A stretch of 64,000 nt of DNA from Martelella sp. AD-3 (GCF_001578105.1 NZ_CP014275.1:62001-126000), one strand, 5' to 3'; shown: positions 1 to 8,866, counted from the stretch's first letter. Made by a program: numbers and translations. The notes: generated from the sequence alone by a model not told the origin.

Positions 1-473
1 GGCGCACCGACGATCAGTTGCGTGTCGACCAGCACGACGTCCGGGTTCTTCGGCAGGACCAGATAGCGCTTGAAGGCGCCTTCCGCGGTGTAGATCACCG
101 AAAGCGCCGAGCAGGGCGCATCGGTGGACGCAAGCGTCGGCACGATGACGACGGGAAGACCCGCCGCGTGGGCCACCGCCTTGGCCGTATCAAGCGCCTT
201 GCCGCCGCCGATGCCGGCGATCACGTCGGCACCTTCGACCGCGACGCGCTTGCCGATGCGCGCGATTTCCTCGTCCGAGCATTCGCCGTTGAACGCCTCC
301 ACGGCAATCGCCGCCTGCCCGCCGCCGCTGACGGCGTCGCCGACCAGCGCCATCACGCCCTTGTCGATGATGGCGAGCGCTTTCTTGCCAAGACGGGCGA
401 TTTCGGCGTCAAGCTGGCCGATGGCATCGGCGCCCTGGACATAGCGTCCGGGAAAAATGGTTGTCGAGATCAT
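1..473 (-). CDS. gldA: Glycerol dehydrogenase (iron-containing ADH family), 5' part only
   Basis: Only the first 157 codons lie in the window; the gene runs off the left edge. The family oxidises glycerol to dihydroxyacetone with NAD+ and a metal ion in the cytoplasm. The visible part is the nucleotide-binding N-terminal domain: GGGKALDTAK (about residues 89-98) and PTLASTDAPCSALSVIY (about 112-128), followed by an LPKNPDVVLVD stretch. These match glycerol dehydrogenase closely, better than other iron-dependent alcohol dehydrogenases. The ATG at 471-473 is preceded on the minus strand by GGAGG seven bases upstream. The metal-binding half is not visible, so activity on another polyol cannot be excluded. 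Confidence 0.85.
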   Translation of the reverse strand, partial: MISTTIFPGRYVQGADAIGQLDAEIARLGKKALAIIDKGVMALVGDAVSGGGQAAIAVEAFNGECSDEEIARIGKRVAVEGADVIAGIGGGKALDTAKAVAHAAGLPVVIVPTLASTDAPCSALSVIYTAEGAFKRYLVLPKNPDVVLVDTQLIVGA

Positions 474-787
474 TGTGAGCCTCCAATCTTTGCCGCGGTT
501 GATCCGCGCACAGCATGATCGGACGCGCCGACAGGCGCTGCCGGTCACAGCTTCAGGAAAGACCCGCAATGCGGCCGTTTCAAGCAAAATCTTTGGCAAT
601 TGATCGTTTTATTTCAATTGCTTTTTGACAATTTGCCGGCGCGTCCGCGGCCTCTTGACAGCCATCAGGAGTCTGAAGCCGGAAGCGCTGCGAAAATCGC
701 CCTTCCGCCCTATCAGAGCTTGAAAACGTCAGATTTTCCGCCAAGCTTGGCAATACGGGGTCGGCTCCGGACCCGAAGAGGATTTCG
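474..787. other. Divergent intergenic region, promoter space
   Basis: This 314-base gap separates the minus-strand glycerol dehydrogenase gene from the plus-strand nucleotidyltransferase-like gene and must hold both promoters. A more AT-rich patch lies at about 590-640, with TTGACA-like hexamers near 625 and 654. Open frames crossing it have no ribosome-binding site and look like shadows. I see no RNA gene or clear operator. Confidence 0.4.
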
Positions 788-1363
788 ATGGACGACCAAT
801 GCGCGCGGCTTGCGGCCGCCGTTTCGGAAAGCCCGCTGCTTTCACCCATTCTGGAGAATTTCGACCGGATCGAGCTGCCGGATTGCTGGCTGGTCGCCGG
901 CGTTCTGGCACAGACGGTGTGGAACCGGCGTTTCGGCTATCCGCCGGCCCACGGGGTTGCCGATATCGACATCGTCTATTTCGACCCGAACGATCTCTCC
1001 GAACGCGGGGAGGCGCGTGAGGCGGCGCGGGTCAGGGCCATGTTCGAAGGCGTCCCCGCCTGGATCGACGTCAAGAACCAGGCTCGCGTGCATCTGTGGT
1101 ACGCAGATCGCTTCGGCTACGGCATCGAGCCTTATGACAGTGTTTCGGAGGCGATCGCCACCTTTCCGGCAACCGCCACCTCCGTCGGCATCCGCCCGGT
1201 TGAGGAGGGATGGCAGTGCGATGCGCCGTTCGGCCTTGCCGACCTGATGAACGCCACCTTGCGGCCGAACAAGACCCAGGCTTCGCGCGAGGTCTACGAG
1301 AACAAGCTCGAGCGCTGGCTGGCGCTTTGGCCGGAACTCACCGCGATCGGCTGGGACGGCTGA
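788..1363 (+). CDS. Nucleotidyltransferase-like protein (NTP_transf_6 / DUF925 type)
   Basis: The 191-residue soluble protein resembles the bacterial NTP_transf_6 family, whose members carry a minimal nucleotidyltransferase fold but have no settled substrate. The segment VADIDIVYFDPNDL (about residues 57-70) supplies the paired acidic residues expected of the metal site. PFGLADLMNATLRPNK (about 154-169) is a second conserved block of the family. It follows LVAGVLAQTVWN, which matches the helix before the active site. The ATG at 788 follows AAGAGGATTTCG, which offers a weak ribosome-binding site. It stands alone, facing the convergent IclR gene 10 bases downstream. The family call is fairly sure, the biochemical role unknown. 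Confidence 0.75.
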   Translation: MDDQCARLAAAVSESPLLSPILENFDRIELPDCWLVAGVLAQTVWNRRFGYPPAHGVADIDIVYFDPNDLSERGEAREAARVRAMFEGVPAWIDVKNQARVHLWYADRFGYGIEPYDSVSEAIATFPATATSVGIRPVEEGWQCDAPFGLADLMNATLRPNKTQASREVYENKLERWLALWPELTAIGWDG

Positions 1364-1373
1364 GGCCGGGGCC

Positions 1374-2225
1374 TCAGAAATTCACGCCGGACAGGGCGGA
1401 GATTTCCTGGGCGGCGCGCATCAGCATCGGCAGATGCGTGGCCTTCAGCTTTTCCTCCGGCAGGTTGCGGGCATTGCCGCCCACGCTCAACGTGTAGATG
1501 TCGCCGGTCATCGGGGCATGCAGCACCACGCCGATGGCATTGTGGTCAGGCACCCATTCGCCGAAGGATTCCGAATAGCCGGTCTGGGCCATGCGTTCGA
1601 GCGCGGTTTCGAGCGCCGGCCTCTTTTGCGCCTCCCAGGCCTTGCCGTGAACGCCCTTGAGCAGTGTGAAGGCCGCTTCGCGTTCTTCCCCGGAAAGCGC
1701 GAAGAGATAGGCCCGGCCCGGCGCGCTCTCGGCAAGCGGAATGCGCGAGCCGACATTGAGGTTGAGCGCCACCGCCGTCGGCCGGCGCACCAGTTCGACG
1801 AACATCATCTCCGCCCCGTCGCGCACGGAAAGCGCCACGACGCAATCGCCGTTGGCCGCAAGTTGGTCCATATGCGAGCGCACCAGCTCTCCGAAGCCGA
1901 AGCGCCCGATCGCGGCATAGCCGAGCGTCAGCACCTCGTTCGAAACGGCGTATTTGCCGTATTCGGGCATGTAACGCAGATAGCCGAGCTTGGTCAGCGT
2001 GCCCAGCAGGCGCGATACGGTGGTCTTGTGCAGGCCTGTGCGCTCGGCAAGCACCTGGGTGCCGAGAACCTTGTCCTCGGCCCGGAAGGCGCGGAGAATG
2101 GAAAGACCCCGCGCCAGAGAACTGACGAAGGGACGTTCCTCATTGATGGCGGCAGCCCCGATATCCTGCCGGGGGCGACCGCGCCGTTTGACCGGCTGGC
2201 CGCTGTTGTCGTTTTCCTCGCTCAT
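1374..2225 (-). CDS. IclR-family transcriptional regulator
   Basis: This 283-residue DNA-binding protein has a winged helix-turn-helix at about residues 37-95 (VLAERTGLHKTTVSRLLGTL is the recognition region) and an IclR effector-binding domain over about 115-275. The N-terminus carries KRRGRPRQ (13-20), an AT-hook-like basic stretch. IclR proteins usually sense small carboxylates or aromatics and control adjacent catabolic genes. The gene lies 67 bases downstream of the thiamine-diphosphate enzyme on the same strand, so that enzyme is the likely target. The ATG at 2223-2225 gives a normal family length. The effector is unknown. Confidence 0.9.
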   Translation of the reverse strand: MSEENDNSGQPVKRRGRPRQDIGAAAINEERPFVSSLARGLSILRAFRAEDKVLGTQVLAERTGLHKTTVSRLLGTLTKLGYLRYMPEYGKYAVSNEVLTLGYAAIGRFGFGELVRSHMDQLAANGDCVVALSVRDGAEMMFVELVRRPTAVALNLNVGSRIPLAESAPGRAYLFALSGEEREAAFTLLKGVHGKAWEAQKRPALETALERMAQTGYSESFGEWVPDHNAIGVVLHAPMTGDIYTLSVGGNARNLPEEKLKATHLPMLMRAAQEISALSGVNF

Positions 2226-2292
2226 TGTGCCTGTTTAGCCCATCGAATGCCCATCTGTCATTTGGTTTCAGGGCTTCATGCGATGGCTTTTC

Positions 2293-4005
2293 CTATTTCA
2301 GCGAAACATTGTCCGGCAGGTCGTCATAGTCTGAGCAGTCGCGATGGCTGGCCGCCGGATCGACCTTGATGTCGAGCACCACCGGACCGCCGCGTGCGTG
2401 CGCTTCCCGCAGTGCGTCGCCGATCTGGTCGGCGTCCGTCACCGTCATGCCGGAGCCGCCGAGCCCTTCGGCCACCTTGGCAAAATCATGATCGCCGAAG
2501 TTTACCCCGATGGCCTTGTTGCCGAGATTGTCGCGGACCATGCCGAGGCCGGCATTGTTGGCGACGACATAAACCACGTCGAGGTTCTGCTCGGCGGCCG
2601 TTGCGATCGCGTCCATGGTCATGACGAAGCCGCCGTCGCCGATCACGCCGGTGACGCGCTTTTGCGGGCAGGTGATCTTGGCGCCGGTCGCAGCAGGGGT
2701 CGACCAGCCCATGCCGCCGATGCCGCCGGGGGCGACGAGCTGATGCGGCGAGCGCAGCGGCAGCGATGACGTTGCCCATATGCGGTTGGTGCCGGCGTCG
2801 AGCGTCAGCAGATCATCGGGCGTCAGGAAACCGTCGAGGCCGCGCATGATGTCTGCGTAGTGCACCGTGCCCGGTCGCGTCTTGTAATGCGGCAACTCGC
2901 CATAGCGGTTTTCGGTCTTCAGCGCCGAGATGAAATCCTTGCGTCGTTCGGCCGTCGCCGGGTCGACGCCGGGGCGGTCGAGAAGGAAGGAGACGACATC
3001 GGCGACATCGGCGGTCACGGCCATGTCCACCGGCAGGACCCAGCCCGCCTGCAGCGGATCGATGTCCACCTGGATGATTTTCTGCTCGCCCGGCCGCATC
3101 ATCTTCTCGTCGCGGAAGCGGGTGTATTCCGGCCCGAGGCTGCAGCCGAGCACGAGGATCAGGTCGGCGGCCTGGACCATGCGGTTGGCGGATTTTGCCG
3201 CCCAGTTGCCCATCATGCCGACGGCGACGGGCGTGGTCTCGTCGATCGTGCCTTTGCCGTGATAGCTGGAGGCAACCGCAATGCCCTCGCGATTGGCAAG
3301 GCGCGACAGCGTCTCGCCCGAACGGCTCATATAGATGCCGTTGCCGGCGATGATCACTGGCCGCTTCGCGCTCTTCAACGCTTCGGCAATGGCGGCAAGC
3401 GCGTCGCCGTCCGGCGTCATCGGGGTCGAACGCAGATAACCTTCGGTCGGGTAGAGTTTCGCGCGCGGATGGTCGGGCACGTCTTCCTTGATGATATTGG
3501 TGCGCATGACGACGGCGGCGGGCCCCTGGCGCGGGGTGGCGGCATGCTTGACGGCAAGCTGGGTGCCGTAGATCGCCTCCTGCGGTGTCGTCGCATAGGT
3601 GGCGTATTTGGTCATCGTCTTCATCACGGCGAAGGCGTCGCCGGCGCCATAATCGCCGGTCATGGTCTGGTAGACGCCGTGCTGGGCAAAGCCGTCATAG
3701 CAGGACGTATCGGTGAGCACGACCATGGGGGAGGAGGAGAAATAGGCCTCCAGAATGCCGAAGGCGCCGGTCGAAGAGGCAAACGGTCCCTGCGCCATCA
3801 AGAGGCCGGGGCGGCCGGTGAGCTTGCCGGCAACCTGGGCCATGACCGAGGCCGATTGCTCCGAGCGCGCCAGTACGAGTTCGAACTCGTCCTTCCGGTC
3901 GAAAAAAGCCGGAAGCGACCAGGTGATGCCAAGGCCCGGCAGGGTGAAGCCGCGCGTGATGCCGGCCTCGATAAAGGTTTTGATGACGCCTTCATTGGTC
4001 TTCAT
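2293..4005 (-). CDS. Thiamine-diphosphate-dependent enzyme of the acetolactate synthase superfamily
   Basis: At 570 residues the protein has the three-domain layout of this superfamily: a PYR domain with the cofactor-activating Glu (ARSEQSASVMAQ, Glu about 49), a central domain (about 190-330) and a PP domain with the ThDP/Mg motif beginning GDGG and closing at NNAG (about 440-475). These enzymes make or break C-C bonds of 2-oxo acids in the cytoplasm. It does not look like a housekeeping IlvB, and no small regulatory subunit is nearby. It may be a sulfoacetaldehyde acetyltransferase, oxalyl-CoA decarboxylase or benzoylformate-decarboxylase-like enzyme; sequence reading alone cannot choose. 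The start follows GGGAGGACATCC. An IclR gene lies downstream on the same strand. Confidence 0.85.
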   Translation of the reverse strand: MKTNEGVIKTFIEAGITRGFTLPGLGITWSLPAFFDRKDEFELVLARSEQSASVMAQVAGKLTGRPGLLMAQGPFASSTGAFGILEAYFSSSPMVVLTDTSCYDGFAQHGVYQTMTGDYGAGDAFAVMKTMTKYATYATTPQEAIYGTQLAVKHAATPRQGPAAVVMRTNIIKEDVPDHPRAKLYPTEGYLRSTPMTPDGDALAAIAEALKSAKRPVIIAGNGIYMSRSGETLSRLANREGIAVASSYHGKGTIDETTPVAVGMMGNWAAKSANRMVQAADLILVLGCSLGPEYTRFRDEKMMRPGEQKIIQVDIDPLQAGWVLPVDMAVTADVADVVSFLLDRPGVDPATAERRKDFISALKTENRYGELPHYKTRPGTVHYADIMRGLDGFLTPDDLLTLDAGTNRIWATSSLPLRSPHQLVAPGGIGGMGWSTPAATGAKITCPQKRVTGVIGDGGFVMTMDAIATAAEQNLDVVYVVANNAGLGMVRDNLGNKAIGVNFGDHDFAKVAEGLGGSGMTVTDADQIGDALREAHARGGPVVLDIKVDPAASHRDCSDYDDLPDNVSLK

Positions 4006-4164
4006 GGATGTCCTCCCATTCTGTCCGCAACCTAAACCACCAATTTAATTCTGCCAAGCGCAATTATGTAGTGATATATGAATTTATTCACGAGAGCGGT
4101 GCACCCTTTGTTTTGACAGTCGGATGGCGTAGAAGGCGGGTCGGAAAAGGCAGGACCTTGCAGA

Positions 4165-5241
4165 ATGACGGGCGGTGCGGCTGAGATGACGAAGAGCGGT
4201 GCAAAAGCGGTGGTGAGTGCTGCTGGACTCGTGCGCCACGGTTTGGCGTCTCCGGATGACAGCGCCGCGCTTGAAGCTGTGGCGGAAAACTTCCGCATCC
4301 GTATTCCCGCCCATGTTCTGGAGGCGCTGGACGGTGCTGCCGCAGATGACCCGTTGCGCGCCCAGTATGTGCCGGATGCGCGCGAACTCGATCATCACGA
4401 CGATGAAAGCGCGGACCCGATCGGCGATCAGGTGTTCGAACGCCAAAAGGGCATCACCCACCGCTATCCCGACCGCCTGCTGCTGAAGCCGACCCATAGC
4501 TGCCAGGTCTATTGCCGCTTCTGCTTTCGCCGCGAGAGCGTCGGCAAGCCGGAGGCCGCGCTTGACGGCGCGGAATTGGAGGCGGCGCTTGATTACATCC
4601 GCGCGCATGCGGAAATTTTCGAGGTCATACTTTCGGGCGGCGATCCCCTGGTTCTGTCTGACCGGCGGCTCGGGCTTCTGATGGAAGCGCTTGGCGGGAT
4701 CGATCATCTCGGCGTCATCCGTTTTCACACCCGCGCGCCGCTGGTGTCGCCCGAGCGCGTGAGCGAGGGGCTTGTTGCTGCGCTGAAGCGGGCGGGAAAG
4801 ACGGTCAACATCGTCATCCACGTCAACCATGCGCGCGAGCTGACGGATGCCGTGAAGGCGGGGCTGGCCCGGCTCGCCGACAACGGCATTCCGCTGTTCT
4901 CACAAACCGTGCTGCTCAAGGACGTCAACGATGATGCCGAGACGCTCGCGACACTGTTCCGCGCGCTTCTCGTCAACCGGGTTAAGCCCTATTACCTGCA
5001 TCACCTCGACCACGCGAAGGGCGTCAGCCATTTCGCCGTGCCGGTCGCGCGCGGTCACGCGATCATGCGCGCCCTGCGCGGGCGCGTCTCAGGTCTTTGC
5101 CTGCCGACCTATGTGCTCGATATCCCGGGTGGCCACGGCAAGGTGCCGGTCGGGCCGGTCTATCTGGAAGAGCTGGATGCGGGCGACTATCAGGTCGAGG
5201 ATTACCAGGGCGTTCGCCACCGCTACTCCGACTGGCGCTGA
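4165..5241 (+). CDS. epmB: EF-P lysine 2,3-aminomutase-like radical SAM enzyme
   Basis: The 358-residue protein is a short KamA-type radical SAM enzyme. CQVYCRFC (Cys 113, 117, 120) is the CxxxCxxC loop that binds the 4Fe-4S cluster and S-adenosylmethionine. SGGDPLVL follows as the SAM-binding GGD motif. DIPGGHGKVP near residue 325 supplies the lysine that binds PLP in this family. In gamma-proteobacteria EpmB makes (R)-beta-lysine, which EpmA attaches to elongation factor P. The length fits EpmB better than the roughly 400-residue catabolic KamA. Neither efp nor epmA lies in the window. The gene is divergent from the ThDP enzyme, and its last 19 bases overlap the end of the opposing kinase gene. 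Confidence 0.85.
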   Translation: MTGGAAEMTKSGAKAVVSAAGLVRHGLASPDDSAALEAVAENFRIRIPAHVLEALDGAAADDPLRAQYVPDARELDHHDDESADPIGDQVFERQKGITHRYPDRLLLKPTHSCQVYCRFCFRRESVGKPEAALDGAELEAALDYIRAHAEIFEVILSGGDPLVLSDRRLGLLMEALGGIDHLGVIRFHTRAPLVSPERVSEGLVAALKRAGKTVNIVIHVNHARELTDAVKAGLARLADNGIPLFSQTVLLKDVNDDAETLATLFRALLVNRVKPYYLHHLDHAKGVSHFAVPVARGHAIMRALRGRVSGLCLPTYVLDIPGGHGKVPVGPVYLEELDAGDYQVEDYQGVRHRYSDWR

Positions 5242-6125
5242 AAGGCGCGGCGCGCCAGTTGCGCCGCGCCCTCGGCGATATCGACCTCGGGAAACAGGGC
5301 GCGGCCGTCGAGATGTGCAGCAATCGTCTCTCCGACCACCGGCGAGAGGCGAAGAACGCCCCCGACAAAGGCGACAGGCAGGTCGCCGGCGCGGAAAATC
5401 AGGATATTGCCGAGGCGGGCGAGCTCCCGGCCTGCCTCTTCCAGAAGGCCTTGCGCGCAAGGGTCGCCGGCATCAGCGGCCGTGGCGACGGCCAGCGAAA
5501 GCGCGCCGATCCGCCCCCGGTCGCCGCCATAGACAAGGCGTTTGACCTCAGCCCAGTCATCGCTGCCGATCATCTCGAAGACCTGTGCGGCAAGGCCGGC
5601 CATATCGCCATAATCACCATCCTCGTCCAGCCTGCGGTAGAGCGCGCGGACGGCGGCAAGCGCGATGGAACCGCCCGAGCCCGCATCATCGATCATCAGC
5701 CCGCGCCCGCCGACGCGAAGCCGCGATCCGTCAGGCCGGAAGTGGCTGCCGATTGCGCCGGTGCCGGCCGAGACCAGATGGCCTTCGCCGGGCGCAAAGA
5801 GAACGCGATAGGCCAGTTCGATATCATCCATGAGGGTGAGACCGCCGGCAGCAATGCCCATCGCTTGCATGACAAGCGCCGCGATGTCGTCAAAGGCTTC
5901 CGGCCCGTAGCCGGAAAGACCGATCATCGCGGCATTGTGGGGATGCGGAAGGCTTGCGCCGATGCGCTTGAAGCTTGCCTCGAGGCGGGCCCGGTCGCCC
6001 GGTGCGGCAAGGAGCGCGCTTGCGCCGGAAGCGGTTCCGCGCCTGACGGGGTTTCCCGCAGCATCGACCACGGCGAAGCGGGCGCCCGTGCCGCCGATAT
6101 CGCATCCGAGGAAGAACCCGCCCAT
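5223..6125 (-). CDS. N-acetylglucosamine kinase-like protein (BadF/BadG/BcrA/BcrD ATPase family)
   Basis: This 300-residue protein has the actin/hexokinase ATPase fold: phosphate-1 loop GCDIGGTGARFAVVD at residues 8-22, phosphate-2 region SAGTGAIGSHF (about 117-127), and AFVGGVLRLSP near the C-terminus. Relatives phosphorylate N-acetylglucosamine or glucosamine in amino-sugar recycling. It starts 12 bases after the lipoate-ligase gene on the same strand, so the two may be co-transcribed. The first ATG (6123-6125) leaves only two residues ahead of the ATPase core, which fits. Its 3' end overlaps the end of the convergent epmB-like gene. The sugar specificity is inferred from family resemblance. 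Confidence 0.8.
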   Translation of the reverse strand: MGGFFLGCDIGGTGARFAVVDAAGNPVRRGTASGASALLAAPGDRARLEASFKRIGASLPHPHNAAMIGLSGYGPEAFDDIAALVMQAMGIAAGGLTLMDDIELAYRVLFAPGEGHLVSAGTGAIGSHFRPDGSRLRVGGRGLMIDDAGSGGSIALAAVRALYRRLDEDGDYGDMAGLAAQVFEMIGSDDWAEVKRLVYGGDRGRIGALSLAVATAADAGDPCAQGLLEEAGRELARLGNILIFRAGDLPVAFVGGVLRLSPVVGETIAAHLDGRALFPEVDIAEGAAQLARRAFQRQSE

Positions 6126-6137
6126 CGTCGCAAGCCT

Positions 6138-7187
6138 TTACGGGATCGAAGCCAGCCATTCCGGCGTTGCGAATTTCTCGTCCGCCAGCGCCTCGGCAGC
6201 CTTGTATTCCTCCGGCGTCACCTTGCCGTCGCGCCCGCCGTTCAGTTCCGCGAAGGTCGCCTTCATCCGGTCGATCACCGCCCGGCGGTCGAGCCCGGTC
6301 TGGCTGCGGACGGGATCGACGCGCTTGGCCGCGCTCCTGGTGCCCTTGTCGGAAAGTTTCTCGCGGCCGATCCTGAGCACCTGCATCATCTTGTCGGCAT
6401 CCATGTCATAGGCCATGGTCACGTGATGCAGCACGGTGCCGCCGCCATAGCGCTTCTGCGCCGCGCCGCCGATCTTGCCCTTCGAGCTCGCAATGTCGTT
6501 GAGCGGCTTGTAGAAGGCATCGACGCCCAGATCGTTGAGCGCCTTCAGCACCCAGTTGTCGAGAAAGGCATAGCTGTCGGCAAAGCTCATGCCATCGACC
6601 AGTTCGCCCGGCGCGTAGAGCGAATAGGTGATCGCGGTGCCTGGCTCGACGAACATCGCGCCGCCGCCGGTCACCCGGCGCACGGTCTCGACGCCGAGCC
6701 GTTCGGTCGCTTCCATATCCACTTCGTTCTTCAGGGACTGGAATGCGCCGATGATGATGGCGGGGCGCTCCCATTCCCAGAAGCGCAGCGTCGGCGCGCG
6801 ACGGCCCTCGGCAACGGCGCGCGCCAGGACATCATCGATGGCGAGATGCATAGCCGGGGTCTCCGCGCCTGTATCGATGATCTCCCATTCGAAATCGCGC
6901 CAGGTCTTGGCAACGCCCAGCGCCCGGCGCACGGCGATCGCCACCGATTCGAGGCTGAAGCCGATCAGCGCGGCATCGGGCCTCAGCTTCGCCTTCAGCG
7001 CCGCGACCATCGCCTCGGCCGAACCTGTCGCCGGCTGGCCCTCAAGGGCGGCGCAGAGATCGGAAAGCGCCTCCGGCGGCTCGAGGAAGAAGTCGCCGGC
7101 GATCTGGACATCTGAAAGCCTGTCGTCGCGTATCTCGAGGTCGGCGACCACCAGCTTGCCGCCGGGAACCTTGTATTCGCCATGCAT
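6138..7187 (-). CDS. lplA: Lipoate-protein ligase with the accessory domain fused at the N-terminus
   Basis: This enzyme should attach lipoate to apo-lipoyl domains through lipoyl-AMP. The catalytic domain spans about residues 105-349: RRVTGGGAMF (170-179) is the family RRxSGGG substrate loop and GKIGGAAQKR (237-246) holds the active-site lysine (Lys238). Residues 1-90 (HGEYKVPGGKLVVADLEI, then GDFF at 31-34) match the accessory domain that sits at the C-terminus of E. coli LplA and is a separate LplB subunit in archaea. The order is therefore inverted relative to E. coli. I prefer the ATG at 7185-7187, preceded by CAGGAG, to one 54 bases upstream because the accessory domain begins right there. 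A related function (octanoyl transfer) is possible. Confidence 0.8.
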   Translation of the reverse strand: MHGEYKVPGGKLVVADLEIRDDRLSDVQIAGDFFLEPPEALSDLCAALEGQPATGSAEAMVAALKAKLRPDAALIGFSLESVAIAVRRALGVAKTWRDFEWEIIDTGAETPAMHLAIDDVLARAVAEGRRAPTLRFWEWERPAIIIGAFQSLKNEVDMEATERLGVETVRRVTGGGAMFVEPGTAITYSLYAPGELVDGMSFADSYAFLDNWVLKALNDLGVDAFYKPLNDIASSKGKIGGAAQKRYGGGTVLHHVTMAYDMDADKMMQVLRIGREKLSDKGTRSAAKRVDPVRSQTGLDRRAVIDRMKATFAELNGGRDGKVTPEEYKAAEALADEKFATPEWLASIP

Positions 7188-7351
7188 GCTCTGGAACTCC
7201 TGCCTTGCATTCGTGTGCCGGAAAACCGGTCGCTCATCCATAGACCCGCCGGTCCGCCCGGCGCAAGCCGGGCGGCCTTATGATCCCTGTCATGGAATGG
7301 TCGCGAAAATCGTTCTATCTGGTGGAGGGAAGAGAAAGGGAGGAGACGGTG

Positions 7352-8836
7352 ATGGTTGCCTTCGAGCATTTTGCCGATATGGACGATGTCTGGGGCCTGA
7401 CGGAGCGGGTGGAAAGCCTGCGCGACCTGGTGGCAAACGAGGCGCGCCCGATCCTGCAGGGTTTCGGGCCGGAGGCGGCGTCTCTGCCGGGCATCGTCAA
7501 TCTGGCGCATTACCTGGCGCTGCGCCATCACGACGTGCGGCCGCTGCAGCGCGCGCTGATGCGCCACGGGCTTTCCTCGCTTGGCCGGCTGGAAAGCCGG
7601 GTTCTGCCCACGCTCGATGCCGTGCTTGTCGCCCTTGCCGCCCGCGCCGGACGGCAAAGCCCCGTGCCGCTGCCATCGTCGGACGAATTCTTCGCGGGCG
7701 AGGCGCGGCTGGAACAGGCCACCGACCTGATGTTCGGTCCGCCGCCGGCGCACCGACGCAGCCGCATCATGGTAACGCTCGCGAGCGAGGCGGCTGAGGA
7801 CCCGGCTTTCGTCGCCGATCTCGTGCGCCGCGGCATGGATATCGCCCGCATCAACTGCGCCCATGACGGACCGGAGGCCTGGCGGGCCATGGCGAAACAT
7901 GCGCGGGCGGCGGGCGATGCGGCCGGGCGGCGCATCACCGTGCTGATGGATATCGCCGGCCCCAAGATCCGCACCGAGCAGGTTCTGCTGGCCGAGCGGA
8001 AGCTGAAGGCCAATGTCGGCGATCGCATCCGCCTGGTGGCCTCGGACGAGCCGTCGCTTTTCGACGATGTCCGCTTCTCGGTCAGCGTCTCGCTGCCGGA
8101 AATGGTGACCCGGCTGAAAGTCGGCGACCGGGTGCTCTACGACGATGGCAAGCTGCAGACCGTGGTGACCGAAGTCGCCGACGGCATGGCGGTGATCAGG
8201 GTCGAGCGCGCCAAGGCGAACGGCGCGCGGCTGAAGCCCGAAAAGGGGTTGAACCTGCCCGATACCGCGCTCGGGCTCTCGCCGCTGACGGCCAAGGATG
8301 AGGGCGATATTTCGACTGTGGTCGAATGCGCGGACATGGTCGGCTATTCCTTCGTCTCGCGCCCGGAAGACCTCGACCTGCTTGATCGGGAACTCGGCGC
8401 CGGCGGCAACGGCAATCCGGGGCTCGGCGTCGTTGCCAAGATCGAACGGCCGGAAGCGGTGAGGAACCTGCCTGCGCTGATCGCGCGCGCCGCCGGAAAA
8501 AGGGAGTTTGCCGTCATGATCGCGCGCGGCGATCTTGCAGCCGAGATCGGTTTCGAGCGGCTGGCAGAAATGCAGGAGGAGATTCTGTGGATCTGCGAGG
8601 CGGCGGGCGTTCCGGTGATCTGGGCAACGCAGGTGCTCGAAAATCTGGTCAGGACCGGGGTGCCCTCGCGCGGTGAGATGACCGATGCGGCCATGGGCGC
8701 GCGCGCCGAATGCGTGATGCTGAACAAGGGGCCGGCAGTGGGCGAGGGGGTCTCCACGCTCGACACCCTGCTTGCCCGTATGGACGAACACATGTTCAAG
8801 AAGACGCCGGAACTGAGGGCGCTGAAAAGCTGGTAG
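7352..8836 (+). CDS. Atypical pyruvate kinase with N-terminal extension and no allosteric domain
   Basis: From the ATG at 7352, after GGGAGGAGA, the protein has 494 residues. About 130 N-terminal residues match nothing I recognise. The kinase barrel and B domain follow, starting at SRIMVTLASEAAEDP, with RINCAHD (substrate Arg), DIAGPKIRTE, and VAKIERPEAV, whose lysine is the catalytic one. ARGDLAAEIGFERL and WATQVLENLVRTGVPSRGEMTDAA complete the active site. The protein stops soon after LNKGP, so the C-terminal domain that binds allosteric effectors in ordinary pyruvate kinases is missing. It probably interconverts phosphoenolpyruvate and pyruvate without the usual control. An upstream in-frame start at 7280 exists but lacks a good ribosome-binding site. 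Confidence 0.8.
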   Translation: MVAFEHFADMDDVWGLTERVESLRDLVANEARPILQGFGPEAASLPGIVNLAHYLALRHHDVRPLQRALMRHGLSSLGRLESRVLPTLDAVLVALAARAGRQSPVPLPSSDEFFAGEARLEQATDLMFGPPPAHRRSRIMVTLASEAAEDPAFVADLVRRGMDIARINCAHDGPEAWRAMAKHARAAGDAAGRRITVLMDIAGPKIRTEQVLLAERKLKANVGDRIRLVASDEPSLFDDVRFSVSVSLPEMVTRLKVGDRVLYDDGKLQTVVTEVADGMAVIRVERAKANGARLKPEKGLNLPDTALGLSPLTAKDEGDISTVVECADMVGYSFVSRPEDLDLLDRELGAGGNGNPGLGVVAKIERPEAVRNLPALIARAAGKREFAVMIARGDLAAEIGFERLAEMQEEILWICEAAGVPVIWATQVLENLVRTGVPSRGEMTDAAMGARAECVMLNKGPAVGEGVSTLDTLLARMDEHMFKKTPELRALKSW

Positions 8837-8866
8837 CGCAAAACGCTCCGCCCTCCCTCCCGACAG

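Noticed and set aside
5097..7115. A 672-codon plus-strand frame opposite the kinase and lipoate ligase genes
   Set aside because: It reads antisense to two clear protein families with better start signals. Its residues are Arg/Ala/Gly-rich without any motif, as expected from high-GC shadow translation.
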